A stretch of 64,000 nt of DNA. It comes from Roseiarcus sp963806935 (GTDB lineage Bacteria > Pseudomonadota > Alphaproteobacteria > Rhizobiales > Beijerinckiaceae). Shown piece after piece: positions 42,669-51,471 of the stretch. The notes beneath the pieces were generated by a model. The model searched no databases. It had not been told where the DNA came from and was given only the letters and a program-made list of their open reading frames with translations. The stretch is taken from the NCBI GenBank assembly GCA_963806935.1, contig CAWEAT010000022.1, positions 62,001-126,000 of the forward strand, in the 5' to 3' direction. Position 1 is the stretch's first letter. Each line of letters starts with the position of its first letter. The position numbers and the translations under genes were made by a program.

Positions 42669-42851
42669 TCAAGATGGAGCAATGAGAAGAAGAGCTCCGT
42701 AGATCGACAGCGACATTCCGATGAAGAGAAAAACGGCGGTTAAGGCGGAGCCGCCCCAGTGGAGCCCATCAAGAATCCGCATCACCGCGGCGCCCGACAG
42801 GACGAAAGAGATCAGGAAGCAGGACGTTGCCGCCACGACCCTAGGATCCAC
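42669..42851 (-). CDS. Small two-helix membrane protein, unknown
   Basis: 60 aa: two clear hydrophobic segments, AATSCFLISFVLSGAAVMRI and ALTAVFLFIGMSLSIYGALL, joined by LDGLHWGGS. The amino-acid composition is that of a real membrane protein and unlike shadow frames. No family recognised. It may be cotranscribed with the dioxygenase 77 bases downstream. Confidence 0.5.
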   Translation of the reverse strand: MDPRVVAATSCFLISFVLSGAAVMRILDGLHWGGSALTAVFLFIGMSLSIYGALLLIAPS

Positions 42852-43235
42852 AGTCCGCCGCCAAGTGAAGTCCGATTGGATTTTTCCCCAAGAGCGATGC
42901 CGCTGCCCTTTGAAGGAACCTCCAACCGCGTCTGCGCATCAGATCACTTAGATTCGCTCCGTAACTCATCGTCGCCCCGACCTACGTTGTCCCGCATTGC
43001 CAAACGCGGCCCGGTGCGAAATGTTCCCAAGCGGAATTTGTTCCGCGTCTTCAAAAAAATGATCAGGGGTCGCTCGATTGCGGAGGATCTAACCGCCTAT
43101 GTCAGTAGCCCGCTTCGGCAAAGCCTGGATGGGAGCTCACCATAGACAGTCATAGCCTGCCCAAGGCGGCCCGCACCGCGCCTTCGGTGGTCATATAATG
43201 ACAGTCCCCGCAGGGCGTCGCGACCTGCCCCGCCC
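42852..43235. other. Intergenic stretch without a convincing gene
   Basis: 384 bases. Open frames here are short and compositionally random. The one structural item is a perfect hairpin GCGGAA-TTTG-TTCCGC at 43031-43046, not followed by T residues in either direction; it could be an operator or RNA leader element. Confidence 0.5.
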
Positions 43236-43556
43236 CTAAATCCTGTTAAGGTGGGGCGCTATTTTTCTCGCCAGCAGCCGCGCAAACGTCAGCACAGGTG
43301 GGGGGTTCAATTCGCCCCGAATACTGTCCGTCTTTTCCAGACCGCCCGCCAAAGGCGCAAGGCTCTCGGCGAATATCTCGCCGGTTCGCCGATCCACGAC
43401 AGGCTCAAAATTGATCTTCTGCCCTTCCTTCAAGTCCATCAGTCCGGCGCGTTCGACAACGTCGATATGGACATAGACGTCAAAGCCGCCGTCAATTGGC
43501 GTGATGTAGCCGTAGCCTTTCCGCGTGTTGAACCATTTTACGGTTCCGGTTCTCAT
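43236..43556 (-). CDS. CspA-type cold-shock protein with C-terminal extension
   Basis: 106 aa. Cold-shock domain in residues 1-68: GTVKWFNTRKGYGYITPIDG (RNP1-like KGYGYI), FDVYVHIDVVERAGLMDLKE, GQKINFEPVVDRRTGEIFAE. The last ~35 residues (LEKTDSIRGELNPPPVLTFA) are an extra tail not found in 67-70 aa CspA. Binds single-stranded nucleic acids and keeps RNA unfolded. Single gene with intergenic space on both sides. Confidence 0.91.
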   Translation of the reverse strand: MRTGTVKWFNTRKGYGYITPIDGGFDVYVHIDVVERAGLMDLKEGQKINFEPVVDRRTGEIFAESLAPLAGGLEKTDSIRGELNPPPVLTFARLLARKIAPHLNRI

Positions 43557-43905
43557 CGCGATCCCTCCCGTGAGTACCCGATTGGCCTATGACAGGGCCA
43601 AGGAAGTTACGCATGGGCGTCGCTCAAATGTAATTACGCTCACGACGCGGTTACCCAGAGATCGAATCGCACCTCGGGGACACCATAATGCTATCATTGT
43701 TTCGCCACCGAAGCGAGAGGACTGAAGATTGGGGCTTATTTGCCTCGTCGATCGTGTCGTTTTCCTGTAGCCCCGAGCAAAACATAAGGTGGTTGTTGGA
43801 TAATGGGGCCAAGGCGTCCGTTCGGAGTGTGATCTCCGTCACTGAACCAGAACGCGATGTGCGGCATGCGTCCGGGAACACGGCGATTTAAAAAAGGGAC
43901 GCAGC
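43557..43905. other. Intergenic stretch without a convincing gene
   Basis: 349 bases, lower in GC than the surroundings. Two open frames overlap antisense to each other (43651-43881 minus, 43688-43891 plus); neither has a recognisable family, coding-like composition or good ribosome-binding site. It probably holds the cold-shock promoter and the promoter of the next gene. Confidence 0.45.
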
Positions 43906-44406
43906 ATGTTCAATCGGCAACGACTACGGCGATTGCCTCTCGACATTCAGCTTGAAGTGGAAACGCTCCTCTCCGACTTGAGAGGAGAAGGGCGAGTTCC
44001 GTTGCGGCGCGGCGATGAGGCTGACGTCGGCGCGGTTGGGGTTAGCGGGCTGGACGGAGGCTTTACGGCGGACGCTTTCAGCGCAACGATGAGCGCCATG
44101 GATCTTGCCGCTTTCCGCGCTTCGCTCACGCAATCGTCGCCGCCCTTGAATCTGAGCCCGGCCTTGCGCGCCTTATGGCTCGAGGCGCGCGGCGATTGGG
44201 GCGGCGCGCACGATTCCGCGCAGGCAGACGAGGGCGGGGCAGGGGACTGGGTGCACGCCTATCTCCATCGCAAGGAAGGCGACTCGGGAAACGCCGCCTA
44301 TTGGTACCGCCGCGCCCGCAAGCCGGTCTGCCGAACTTCCCTCGACGACGAATGGGCGGCGATCGCGAGCGCGCTGCTGCAGGCCGGGAGTGAGGCGGTC
44401 GAGTAG
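43906..44406 (+). CDS. Conserved hypothetical protein
   Basis: 166 aa from ATG 43906, with AAAAGGGA 6 bases upstream. The C-terminal ~90 residues carry a pattern I recognise as widespread but uncharacterised in proteobacteria: LSPALRALWLEARGDWGGAH, WVHAYLHRKEGDSGNAAYWY, RRARKPV, then DDEWAAIASALL. It looks like a short helical-repeat domain. The first 60 residues are variable. An internal ATG at 44089 could be an alternative start but lacks a ribosome-binding site. No function known. Confidence 0.78.
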   Translation: MFNRQRLRRLPLDIQLEVETLLSDLRGEGRVPLRRGDEADVGAVGVSGLDGGFTADAFSATMSAMDLAAFRASLTQSSPPLNLSPALRALWLEARGDWGGAHDSAQADEGGAGDWVHAYLHRKEGDSGNAAYWYRRARKPVCRTSLDDEWAAIASALLQAGSEAVE

Positions 44407-44460
44407 AGCGTGATGGGTTGAAATCGACCTCTAACTACCTGCATCCTGACTGACAATCGC

Positions 44461-44490
44461 GCGCGAGGGTGACTGCATCAATCCTCGCGC
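44461..44490. repeat. 8-bp inverted repeat
   Basis: GCGCGAGG (44461-44468) and CCTCGCGC (44483-44490) around a 14-base loop, between the preceding unknown gene and the SGNH hydrolase gene. No T-tract follows, so it is either a weak terminator or an operator. Confidence 0.4.
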
Positions 44491-44612
44491 GGCGCCGTTC
44501 CGGAAAGCGCGGTTTCGCGTTCGAAGGCTGGCGTTCGGCCACGGTTGGCCTTAGATCTCCCGGTTGGCGGCGCCATCGGCTGGCGCGCGACCAACGAGGG
44601 GACCCTGAGTCG

Positions 44613-45242
44613 ATGCCTGTCATTGTCGCGTTTGGCGATTCCAACACCTGGGGCTCCGACCCGGCGACAGGCGCGCGGCTCTTCCGCGCGCAGCGATGGC
44701 CGAACGTCATGGGGCGCGAACTCGGGCCTGAGTTCGAAGTGATCGCGGAAGGGCTCCGCGGCCGCACGACCGTTCACGACGATCCGATCGAGCCCTATCG
44801 CTCGGGCGCAGAGGCGCTGCCGCCGTGCCTCATGAGCCACGCGCCGGTTGACCTCGTCATCCTCGCGCTCGGTTGCAACGACCTCAAGAAGCGGTTCTCG
44901 CTGTCCGCCTTCGACATCGCCGAGGGCGCGCGGCGTCTCATCCTTCTCATCCGCGCCTACGGCGAGCGCCCAAACGGCGGCGCGCCGAGAATCCTGCTGA
45001 TCGCTCCGCCGCCGATAGCCAAGCTCACCGGCTATGCGGAAATGTTCGAAGGTGGGACGGAGAAGTCCCGCCTGCTCGGCCAGCGCTTTGGCGAGGTCGC
45101 GAAGCAGGAGGGGGTGGCGTTCCTCGACGCCGGCGCCGTTATCCGTTGCTCGGACCTCGACGGCATCCATTACGAGGCCGACCAGCACGCGTTGCTGGGG
45201 CGGGCCGCGGCCGACGCCGCGCGCAAGGCGCTTGCGGCGTAG
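44613..45242 (+). CDS. SGNH/GDSL-family esterase or acylhydrolase
   Basis: 209 aa from ATG 44613 (MPVIVAFGDSNTWGSDPATG). SGNH blocks: GDSNTWG (catalytic Ser), ELGPEFEVIAEGLRGRTT (Gly), LVILALGCNDLKKRFSLS (Asn) and SDLDGIHYEADQHALLGRAA (Asp-x-x-His). The open frame upstream of the ATG has no conserved residues. Resembles arylesterase/TesA-like cytoplasmic members; no signal peptide. Substrate unknown. Confidence 0.9.
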   Translation: MPVIVAFGDSNTWGSDPATGARLFRAQRWPNVMGRELGPEFEVIAEGLRGRTTVHDDPIEPYRSGAEALPPCLMSHAPVDLVILALGCNDLKKRFSLSAFDIAEGARRLILLIRAYGERPNGGAPRILLIAPPPIAKLTGYAEMFEGGTEKSRLLGQRFGEVAKQEGVAFLDAGAVIRCSDLDGIHYEADQHALLGRAAADAARKALAA

Positions 45243-45381
45243 GAACTCGCGATGTTCTAACGTAAGGCGGAGACGCGGCGCGGTCTCCGCCTCTGGAGCT
45301 CCGGCCCGCGGGAATCCGGCCCGCGTCTTAGCCCTGTTCGAGACGTAGATCCTTGAACGTCGTTCAGCGCTTACGCCGCCC

Positions 45382-45648
45382 TCAAAACCCGCCGCCGCCG
45401 ACGTCGACGCAGCCCCACTTCGCGCAATCGTCGGGATTGCGGCTTAGCCCATCGGTCTCGTGAACATTGTAGGGGTAGCCATAAGGGTTGGTCGGGTCTC
45501 TGAAGATCCTCGGCAGCTTGTCCGGCGGAAGCCTGCTGGCGGCCTCCGCGGTGAGGTTGGGGATGTTCTGCGCCTCGGTTTGGCATGCCCCGACGCAAGC
45601 CGCGAGGGCAGCGGCGATCGCGAGCCGGAAAACGATCGATGGCTTCAT
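45382..45648 (-). CDS. Small exported protein, probable lipoprotein
   Basis: 88 aa. N-terminal signal FRLAIAAALAACVGACQTEA ends in a lipobox-like VGAC (Cys22). The mature part has NIPNLTAEAASRLPPDKLPR, then DPTNPYGYPYNVHETDG and a Gly-rich C-terminus with two Cys (CAKWGC). I do not recognise the family. A GGAGG stretch precedes the start. Convergent with nothing; divergent from the phosphatase gene. Confidence 0.7.
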   Translation of the reverse strand: MKPSIVFRLAIAAALAACVGACQTEAQNIPNLTAEAASRLPPDKLPRIFRDPTNPYGYPYNVHETDGLSRNPDDCAKWGCVDVGGGGF

Positions 45649-45900
45649 TGGCGCGCCTCCTGCGGCTCGGACGGAGGGCCGAACAGCGCTCCGTTTCGAC
45701 CCATTCGCGTATCTTGCCCTATTTCGGCATCGGGCCAGGCGGCGCCTAGGTCAGAGACTACAATTTATGTTGATGCGCGCTTGCGGGCGCGAGACGCCCG
45801 GCGCGGCGGGCTCGGTCGGGCGTTTCTCGATTGCGCGCGGCTGCGGGCGCGGCTAAAGCCAACCGCGCAGACTCTTCTCTCCGCTGCGGACATCCCGCCC

Positions 45901-46713
45901 TTGAACGTCGACGCCGACACTGACGCGCTTGCCGCGCGCGATCTCTTGGCCTCCGCCGCGCGCGAGGCCGGGGCGGTGGCGCTCGAATATTTCAGGCCGG
46001 GAGCGCGCACGTCGGCCCGCGTCGAGACCAAGGTGGGCGGCTCGCCGGTCACCGCCGCGGATCTCGCCGCCGATTCCCTGCTCAAGCGCCGCTTGCGGGA
46101 CGCGCTGCCCGAGGCGGGCTGGCTCTCGGAGGAGACCGTTGACGATTTTGAGCGCCTCGCCCGCCGCAGTCTCATTGTCGTCGACCCGATCGACGGGACT
46201 CGCGCATTTGTGATCGGCGATCCGCGCTGGGCGGTGTCCGCTGCTCTGATCATCGATGGCCGCCCGATCGCCGGCGTCGTCCATGCCCCGGCGCTCGACG
46301 AGACTTACGCCGTCGCGCGCGGCGGCGGCGCGACGATCAACGGCGCGCCGCTTTCCGCCGCCGCCGGGTGGCCGCCGCGCGCGGCCGCCGGCCCCAAGCC
46401 GATCGTTCAGGCGATCGCGGCGAAGCTCGGCTCGCCGGTCGAGGTCACGCCGCGCGTGCCTTCGCTCGCCTATCGCCTCTGCATGGCCGCGCGCGGCGCC
46501 GTCGATTTCGCCATCGCGGCCGAGAATTCGCACGATTGGGACATCGCCGCCGCCGATCTCATGCTTGAGGAAGCGGGCGCGCGCCTGATCGACGCCTCGG
46601 GCGAGCGGCTCATTTACAATGCCCGCCGCGTGCGGCGCGGCGCGCTCCTGGCCGCATCGGACGTGACCGCGCCTCGCCTGATCGAGGCCTTTCGCGGCGC
46701 GATCGGCGGGTGA
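45901..46713 (+). CDS. cysQ: Inositol monophosphatase-family phosphatase, CysQ-like (3'(2'),5'-bisphosphate nucleotidase)
   Basis: 270 aa from TTG 45901; the longer frame has no conserved upstream sequence. Metal-site motifs: WLSEETVDDFERL (Glu-Glu), VVDPIDGTRAFVIG (DPIDGT) and WDIAAADLMLEEAGA. The family includes FBPase/IMPase; CysQ is favoured by the context, since cysQ begins the conserved cysQ-DUF4170-DUF374-waaA-lpxK order of Hyphomicrobiales. It hydrolyses PAP, a sulfur-assimilation by-product. The TTG start has no obvious ribosome-binding site. Confidence 0.86.
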   Translation: MNVDADTDALAARDLLASAAREAGAVALEYFRPGARTSARVETKVGGSPVTAADLAADSLLKRRLRDALPEAGWLSEETVDDFERLARRSLIVVDPIDGTRAFVIGDPRWAVSAALIIDGRPIAGVVHAPALDETYAVARGGGATINGAPLSAAAGWPPRAAAGPKPIVQAIAAKLGSPVEVTPRVPSLAYRLCMAARGAVDFAIAAENSHDWDIAAADLMLEEAGARLIDASGERLIYNARRVRRGALLAASDVTAPRLIEAFRGAIGG

Positions 46714-46821
46714 CCGAACTGACCGCCTGCGATCATCGGACGGCTTGCGTTTTTGCCGCGCCGAAGGCAAAGGCCAGCGTGCGAATCGGCGCCGACGCCC
46801 ACGCGCCCTAGGAAAACGACC

Positions 46822-47094
46822 ATGACGTCCCGCGATCCTAAAGCTCAAGTCGAGGAAAAGCCGCAACTGCTGCACCTGGTGTTCGGCGGCGAATTGAAGT
46901 CGCTCGACAGCCACGAATTCCGCGATCTCGGCCAGATCGACATCGTCGGTCTCTTCCCCGATTACGCCAGCGCCGAGCGGGCCTGGCGCGCGAAGGCGCA
47001 GGCGACGGTCGATAAGGCGCAGTTCCGCTACTACATTGTCCACCTCCATCGACTTCTCGAACCGGACCTCGCGCCCCCGACCCGGACCGCCTGA
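46822..47094 (+). CDS. DUF4170 family protein
   Basis: 90 aa from ATG 46822, with AGGAAAA upstream. LLHLVFGGELKSLDSHEFRD, LGQIDIVGLFPDYASAERAW and RYYIVHLHRLLEPD match the small DUF4170 family restricted to alphaproteobacteria. Function unknown; constant position between cysQ and the DUF374 acyltransferase suggests a link to lipid A or envelope synthesis. Confidence 0.9.
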   Translation: MTSRDPKAQVEEKPQLLHLVFGGELKSLDSHEFRDLGQIDIVGLFPDYASAERAWRAKAQATVDKAQFRYYIVHLHRLLEPDLAPPTRTA

Positions 47095-47101
47095 GTGCTC
47101 C

Positions 47102-47818
47102 ATGGCGAGGCGTGTCGGCAGGTCGCAGTGGGCGCAGGAGACGATCGGATTCGGGCTCGCAAGCTATCTGCGCCTCGTCCAGCGCACGAGCCGGTTCACG
47201 ACGGTCCCCGAGGATCTCGACGCGTTCATCAAGGGCGAGCTGCCGCTGATCGCGGCGATGTGGCACGGGCAGCACCTGATGATGCCGCTTGCCCGCCCGA
47301 AGACAATGGATCGGCTCGCGGTGCTCATTTCGCGCCATGAGGACGCCGGCGCGCAGGCGCTCGCCGCCGAACGGCTCGACATCGTTCCTGTCCGCGGCTC
47401 GGGCGGCCCGGCCGACCGCGTCTATTACAAGGGCGGGGCGTCGGCGATGCGCGAACTGATGCGCCAACTGGAATCGGGCGTCTCCGTCGCCATGACAGCC
47501 GATGTCCCCAAGCGCGCTCGCGTCGCCGGACCGGGAATCGTCGCTCTCGCCAGGCTCTCGGGCCGCCCGATCGTTCCGACCGCGGTGGTCTCAAGCCTGC
47601 GCGTTCAGTTCCACACCTGGGACCGGGCCACGCTTGGATTGCCGTTCGGCCGCGCGATCGTCGTCACCGGCGATTTCATCCGCGTATCGGCGGACGCGGA
47701 CGAAAAGCAGATGGAGGCCGCGCGGCGCGCCGTCGAACTCGGGCTCGACGAGGCGCACCGGAAAGCCTACGCCATGGTTGGAGCGAGCGACCCCGGCGCC
47801 CAACTGAGACCCGCATGA
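47102..47818 (+). CDS. DUF374 lysophospholipid acyltransferase family protein
   Basis: 238 aa from ATG 47102, 7 bases after the DUF4170 stop. The HxxxxD-type acyltransferase region reads LIAAMWHGQHLMMPLA and LAVLISRHEDAG, then GSGGPADRVYYKGGASAMRE and MTADVPKRARVAGPGIVALA. The family is related to LpxL/PlsC enzymes. Gene order places it in the Kdo/lipid A pathway, possibly a late acyl transfer, but its substrate is not proven. Its stop overlaps the start of waaA by 4 bases. Confidence 0.88.
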   Translation: MARRVGRSQWAQETIGFGLASYLRLVQRTSRFTTVPEDLDAFIKGELPLIAAMWHGQHLMMPLARPKTMDRLAVLISRHEDAGAQALAAERLDIVPVRGSGGPADRVYYKGGASAMRELMRQLESGVSVAMTADVPKRARVAGPGIVALARLSGRPIVPTAVVSSLRVQFHTWDRATLGLPFGRAIVVTGDFIRVSADADEKQMEAARRAVELGLDEAHRKAYAMVGASDPGAQLRPA

Positions 47819-49098
47819 GGGCGCCGCTCTCGCTAATCGCTTATCGGACAGCCTCGTTTCTGGCGACGCCTCTGGCCGGGCTACTCCTTGCAATGCGGCT
47901 GAGGCGCGGCAAGGAGGATGCGCGGCGCATCGGCGAGCGTCGGGGTCTGACCCCTCTCGCTCGTCCCCCGGGACCGCTCGTCTGGTTTCATGGCGCCAGC
48001 GTCGGCGAAGCCTCGGTGCTCCTGCCGTTTGTCGAGCGCATCACCCAAACCGGCGCGACGGCGCTGGTGACCACGGGAACGCTGACCTCGGCCGCGATGC
48101 TCGCACAGCGCCTGCCGCCGGGCGCGCTGCATCAATTTGCCCCGCTCGACAGCCCGCTTTTCGTTCGCCGGTTCCTCAAACATTGGCGCCCCGACGCGGC
48201 GCTGGTCGCGGAAAGCGAGCTCTGGCCCAACATGATCGTGGAACTGAAGCGGTCAGGGTCGCGGCTGGCGATGGTAAACGGACGCATCAGCGAGCGGTCC
48301 CTCAGCCGCTGGATGAGGGCGCCGCGGTTCATCGGCGCGCTTATGAAGCACTTCGATCTGTGCCTCGCCCGTAGCGAGAGCGATGGTGCGCGACTGATCG
48401 CGCTCGGCGCGCCAAGGGTGCTGGTCGCCGGCGACATCAAATACGACGCGCCAACCTTGCCGGCCGATTGGCGCGAGCTGGCGGAGCTCGTCGGCCGGAC
48501 GTCGGGACGCCAGATCTGGATCGCCGCCTCGACCCATGAAGGCGAAGAAATCATTGCGGCGGCCGCGCACATCCGCCTGCAGCAAGTGTTTCCGGATGCG
48601 CTGACCTTGATCGCGCCACGACATCCCGAACGAGGAGAGTCGGTTCGGCGCCAGCTCGAGGCCCAGGGCATCGTCTGCGCCCTACGCTCGCGGGGCGACG
48701 CGATCGGGCCCGGAACGGCAGTCTATGTTTGCGACACGATCGGCGAACTGGGGCTGTTCTATCGCCTGGCTGGCGTGGTTTTCGTGGGCAAGTCCTTCGT
48801 CAGCGGCGGCGGTCAGAACCCGATCGAGCCCGCCCGGCTCGCCAGCGCCATTCTGCATGGGCCGATGGTCGCGAATTTCGCCGACGCCTATGCGGCGCTC
48901 GACGATGCAGGCGGAGCTCTCGCCATCGCTCGTCCCGAGGACCTGGGCGACGCGCTGATTGCGCTTTTCGTCGACGCGGCGCGGTTGAGGGCGATGGCGC
49001 GGGCGGCGGGCGACACCGTGGCGCGCCGGGCGGGCGCCGTCGATCGCTCGATGCACGCGCTCAAAGCCCTGTTGCCAGGCGCCGAGGCGGCGCAGTGA
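47815..49098 (+). CDS. waaA: 3-deoxy-D-manno-octulosonic acid transferase
   Basis: 427 aa. N-terminal membrane anchor (LIAYRTASFLATPLAGLLLA), then the GT30 domain: LVWFHGASVGEASVLLPFVE (catalytic Glu), TSAAMLAQRLPPGALHQFAP, ALVAESELWPNMIVELKRSG, LIAPRHPERGESVRRQLEAQ and SFVSGGGQNPIEPARLASAI. It adds Kdo to lipid A precursor at the inner face of the cytoplasmic membrane. Start overlaps DUF374 stop and its own stop overlaps the lpxK start. Confidence 0.95.
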   Translation: MRAPLSLIAYRTASFLATPLAGLLLAMRLRRGKEDARRIGERRGLTPLARPPGPLVWFHGASVGEASVLLPFVERITQTGATALVTTGTLTSAAMLAQRLPPGALHQFAPLDSPLFVRRFLKHWRPDAALVAESELWPNMIVELKRSGSRLAMVNGRISERSLSRWMRAPRFIGALMKHFDLCLARSESDGARLIALGAPRVLVAGDIKYDAPTLPADWRELAELVGRTSGRQIWIAASTHEGEEIIAAAAHIRLQQVFPDALTLIAPRHPERGESVRRQLEAQGIVCALRSRGDAIGPGTAVYVCDTIGELGLFYRLAGVVFVGKSFVSGGGQNPIEPARLASAILHGPMVANFADAYAALDDAGGALAIARPEDLGDALIALFVDAARLRAMARAAGDTVARRAGAVDRSMHALKALLPGAEAAQ

Positions 49099-50081
49099 AG
49101 TCACCGGCTTTCTGGGCAAAACGCAGGCCGACCCTGCTCGCTCGTCTGCTTCATCCGGTCGGCTCCCTTTACGGACGAACGACTGCGCGCCGCATGCGGG
49201 GCCCCGGCGAGCGCGCGGATGCGCCGACGATCTGTGTCGGCAACTTCGTTGCCGGCGGCGCCGGCAAGACGCCGGCCGCGCTGGCGCTTGCGCGGATGTT
49301 GATCGGCAACGGCCGCCGCGTCGCCTTCCTGTCCCGCGGCTACGGCGGCGCCGAGCGCGTCGAGCCGCTGATGGTCGACGCCAACGCTCATACGGCCGCG
49401 ATCGTCGGCGACGAGCCGCTGCTGCTGGCGAGGATTGCACCGTGCTGGGTGGGGACGGACCGGGTCAGAAGCGCCAAGAGCGCGATTGATGCCGGAGCCA
49501 ACGTGCTCGTTCTCGATGACGGTCTCCAGAATCCGGCGCTCGTCAAGGACCTCGCCTTCGCCGTTGTCGACGGCGAGACCGGCTTCGGCAACGGCTTGTG
49601 TGTCCCGGCCGGCCCGTTGCGCGCGCCGGTCTCGGCTCAGCTCCCGTTCGTAAGGGCGCTGATCGTGCTCGGCGGCGACGAAGAGGCGCTGTCGGCGATC
49701 GCCGGCTCGGCGCCGGGCAAGCCGCTGATCCGCGCCAGCCTCGAGCCCGACGCAGTCGCCGCCGCGCCGCTGATCGGCCGCGAGGTGGTCGCCTTCGCCG
49801 GCATTGCGCGACCGGAGAAGTTCTACGCCACACTGCGCCGCGTCGGCGCGCAGATTGTCATGACTCGCGACTTCGCCGACCATCACCCGTACACGCCGCG
49901 CGAGATCGAGGCGCTGATCGAGGAGGCTGGGCGACGGAGCGCGCTTCTGGCGACGACCGAGAAGGATCTCGTCCGCCTCAGCGGCCGCTACGCCCGCGCC
50001 GTCGTGACCCTGCCAGTCACCCTGCGCTTCGAGGAACCGGGCGTCGTGCAACGGATGTTGCGTCAAGCGCTCAGGGGATGA
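49095..50081 (+). CDS. lpxK: Tetraacyldisaccharide 4'-kinase
   Basis: 328 aa from GTG 49095, overlapping the waaA stop by 4 bases. Walker A in CVGNFVAGGAGKTPAALALA, then VAFLSRGYGGAE, VGDEPLLLARIAP, VLVLDDGLQNPALVKDLAFA and MTRDFADHHPYTPREIEALI. It phosphorylates the lipid A disaccharide at 4'. Last gene of the lipid A cluster; ends 66 bases before the end of convergent ispDF. Confidence 0.95.
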   Translation: MKSPAFWAKRRPTLLARLLHPVGSLYGRTTARRMRGPGERADAPTICVGNFVAGGAGKTPAALALARMLIGNGRRVAFLSRGYGGAERVEPLMVDANAHTAAIVGDEPLLLARIAPCWVGTDRVRSAKSAIDAGANVLVLDDGLQNPALVKDLAFAVVDGETGFGNGLCVPAGPLRAPVSAQLPFVRALIVLGGDEEALSAIAGSAPGKPLIRASLEPDAVAAAPLIGREVVAFAGIARPEKFYATLRRVGAQIVMTRDFADHHPYTPREIEALIEEAGRRSALLATTEKDLVRLSGRYARAVVTLPVTLRFEEPGVVQRMLRQALRG

Positions 50082-50100
50082 GCGCTAGGCCGACCTCAGC

Positions 50101-50125
50101 CAAAAAAACCCTGGATCTGCAGGGT
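50101..50125 (-). terminator. Rho-independent terminator of ispDF
   Basis: On the minus strand, ACCCTG-CAGATC-CAGGGT (50125-50108) is followed by a run of seven T. It lies 23 bases beyond the corrected ispDF stop at 50148. The match of terminator position to the corrected stop supports the frame correction. Confidence 0.75.
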
Positions 50126-50147
50126 ATTGGGGGCGGAAATTGATCGC

Positions 50148-51336
50148 TCACGGCAGCCGGATCGTCGCCGTCGCGAGGCACGCGACGCCCTCGCCCCGGC
50201 CCGGCGAACCCGAGGCGCTCTGTCGTCGTCGCCTTGACGCCGACGCGCGAGACCTCGAGGCGGGCGATCTCGGCCACACGCGCGCGCATGGCATCGCGAT
50301 AAGGGCCGATCTTGGGCGCTTCGCAGATGACCGTCGCATCGAGATTGACGATGAACCCGCCGCGGACGCGCACGCGGTCCACGGCGTGAGCGAGGAAGAC
50401 CTCCGACGCCGCGCCCTTCCACTTCGGGTCGGAGGGCGGGAAATGGGCCCCGATGTCGCCCTCGGCCAGGGCGCCATAGAGCGCGTCGGCGAGCGCGTGC
50501 AGCGCAACGTCGGCGTCCGAGTGCCCCGTGAGCGCGGCGGAATGGGGGATGCGAACGCCGCCGAGCCATACATGGTCGCCGGGCGCGAAAGCATGAACGT
50601 CGAAACCCTGGCCGACCCTCGTTTCGCCGGCGCTTGCCGTGAGCCGCGCCTCCGCGGCGCTGAAATCCTGCATGGTGGTCACCTTGACGTTGGCTGCTTC
50701 GCCTTCGAACACATAGGCTGGCGCGCCCGCCCATTCGGCGACTGCGACGTCGTCGGTGAGGCTGTCGACGCCAGCGGCGGCGGCGCGCCGGTGTGCGGCG
50801 AGGATCAGCGGAAAGGCGAACGCCTGCGGCGTCTGCACGGCTCTCAGGGCCGAGCGTGGCGGGGTCGCCAGCACCCGGCCGTCGGCGTCCACCTGCTTGA
50901 CTGTGTCGCTCATCGGCGTCCCGGGCGCAGCCGCGCCATGGAGTTCGGCGGCCTTGACGGCGCGGGCGACGAGATCGCGCGAGGGGAAAGGCCGGGCGGC
51001 GTCGTGGATAAGCACGATGTCCGGCGCCGCCGGAACGAGCGCCTCAAGCCCGGCGAGAACGCTCTGCTGGCGGGTTTCGCCGCCCGTCACCGGCGGGCCA
51101 AGAACGGCCGCAGCGGCTGGCGTCAGCTGGGCCATCGCTTCGTCATAGAGCGCCCGGTCGCCGGGGCGGATAGCAATTGCAACGATTGAGAACGGCCAGC
51201 CTGCGGCCAACGCCTCGAGCGTATGGGCGATCAGCGGGCGCCCGGCGCAATTCAGATATTGCTTCGGCCGCTCCGAGCCCAGCCTCAGCCCCTTGCCAGC
51301 GGCGACGACGAGAAGCGCGACCTTGATGGACGACAA
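50148..51336 (-). CDS. ispDF: Bifunctional IspD/IspF (MEP cytidylyltransferase / MECDP synthase), frameshifted near the 3' end
   Basis: Two steps of the MEP isoprenoid pathway in one protein, typical of alphaproteobacteria. IspD part: VALLVVAAGKGLRLGSERPK, TGGETRQQSVLAGLEAL, VLIHDAARPFPSRDL. IspF part: TRVGQGFDVHAFAPGDHVWL, TGHSDADVALHALADALYGA (metal Asp/His) and GVKATTTERLGFAG. The frame breaks at the CCC run 50200-50202; one base less gives TTTERLGFAGRGEGVACLAT to a stop at 50148, the normal IspF end. Start TTG 51336 (GGAG 8 bases upstream) is favoured over 51393. About 395 aa. Confidence 0.94.
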
Positions 51337-51471
51337 TTGAAGGCTCCGAAACTCGGCTGAGACGCTTTTCGAGCCGATTGACCGCAGCGTCAACGCGGGC
51401 GGGCGGGGGCCGCTTGACTCGGCCCCGGCGCCCGCCGATCAATCGCGGCGAACCTGCGCCGGAACCCTATC

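Noticed and set aside
43651..43891. Two antisense short open frames in the 43.6-43.9 kb gap
   Set aside because: They overlap each other on opposite strands, lack motifs and ribosome-binding sites. No basis to choose either.
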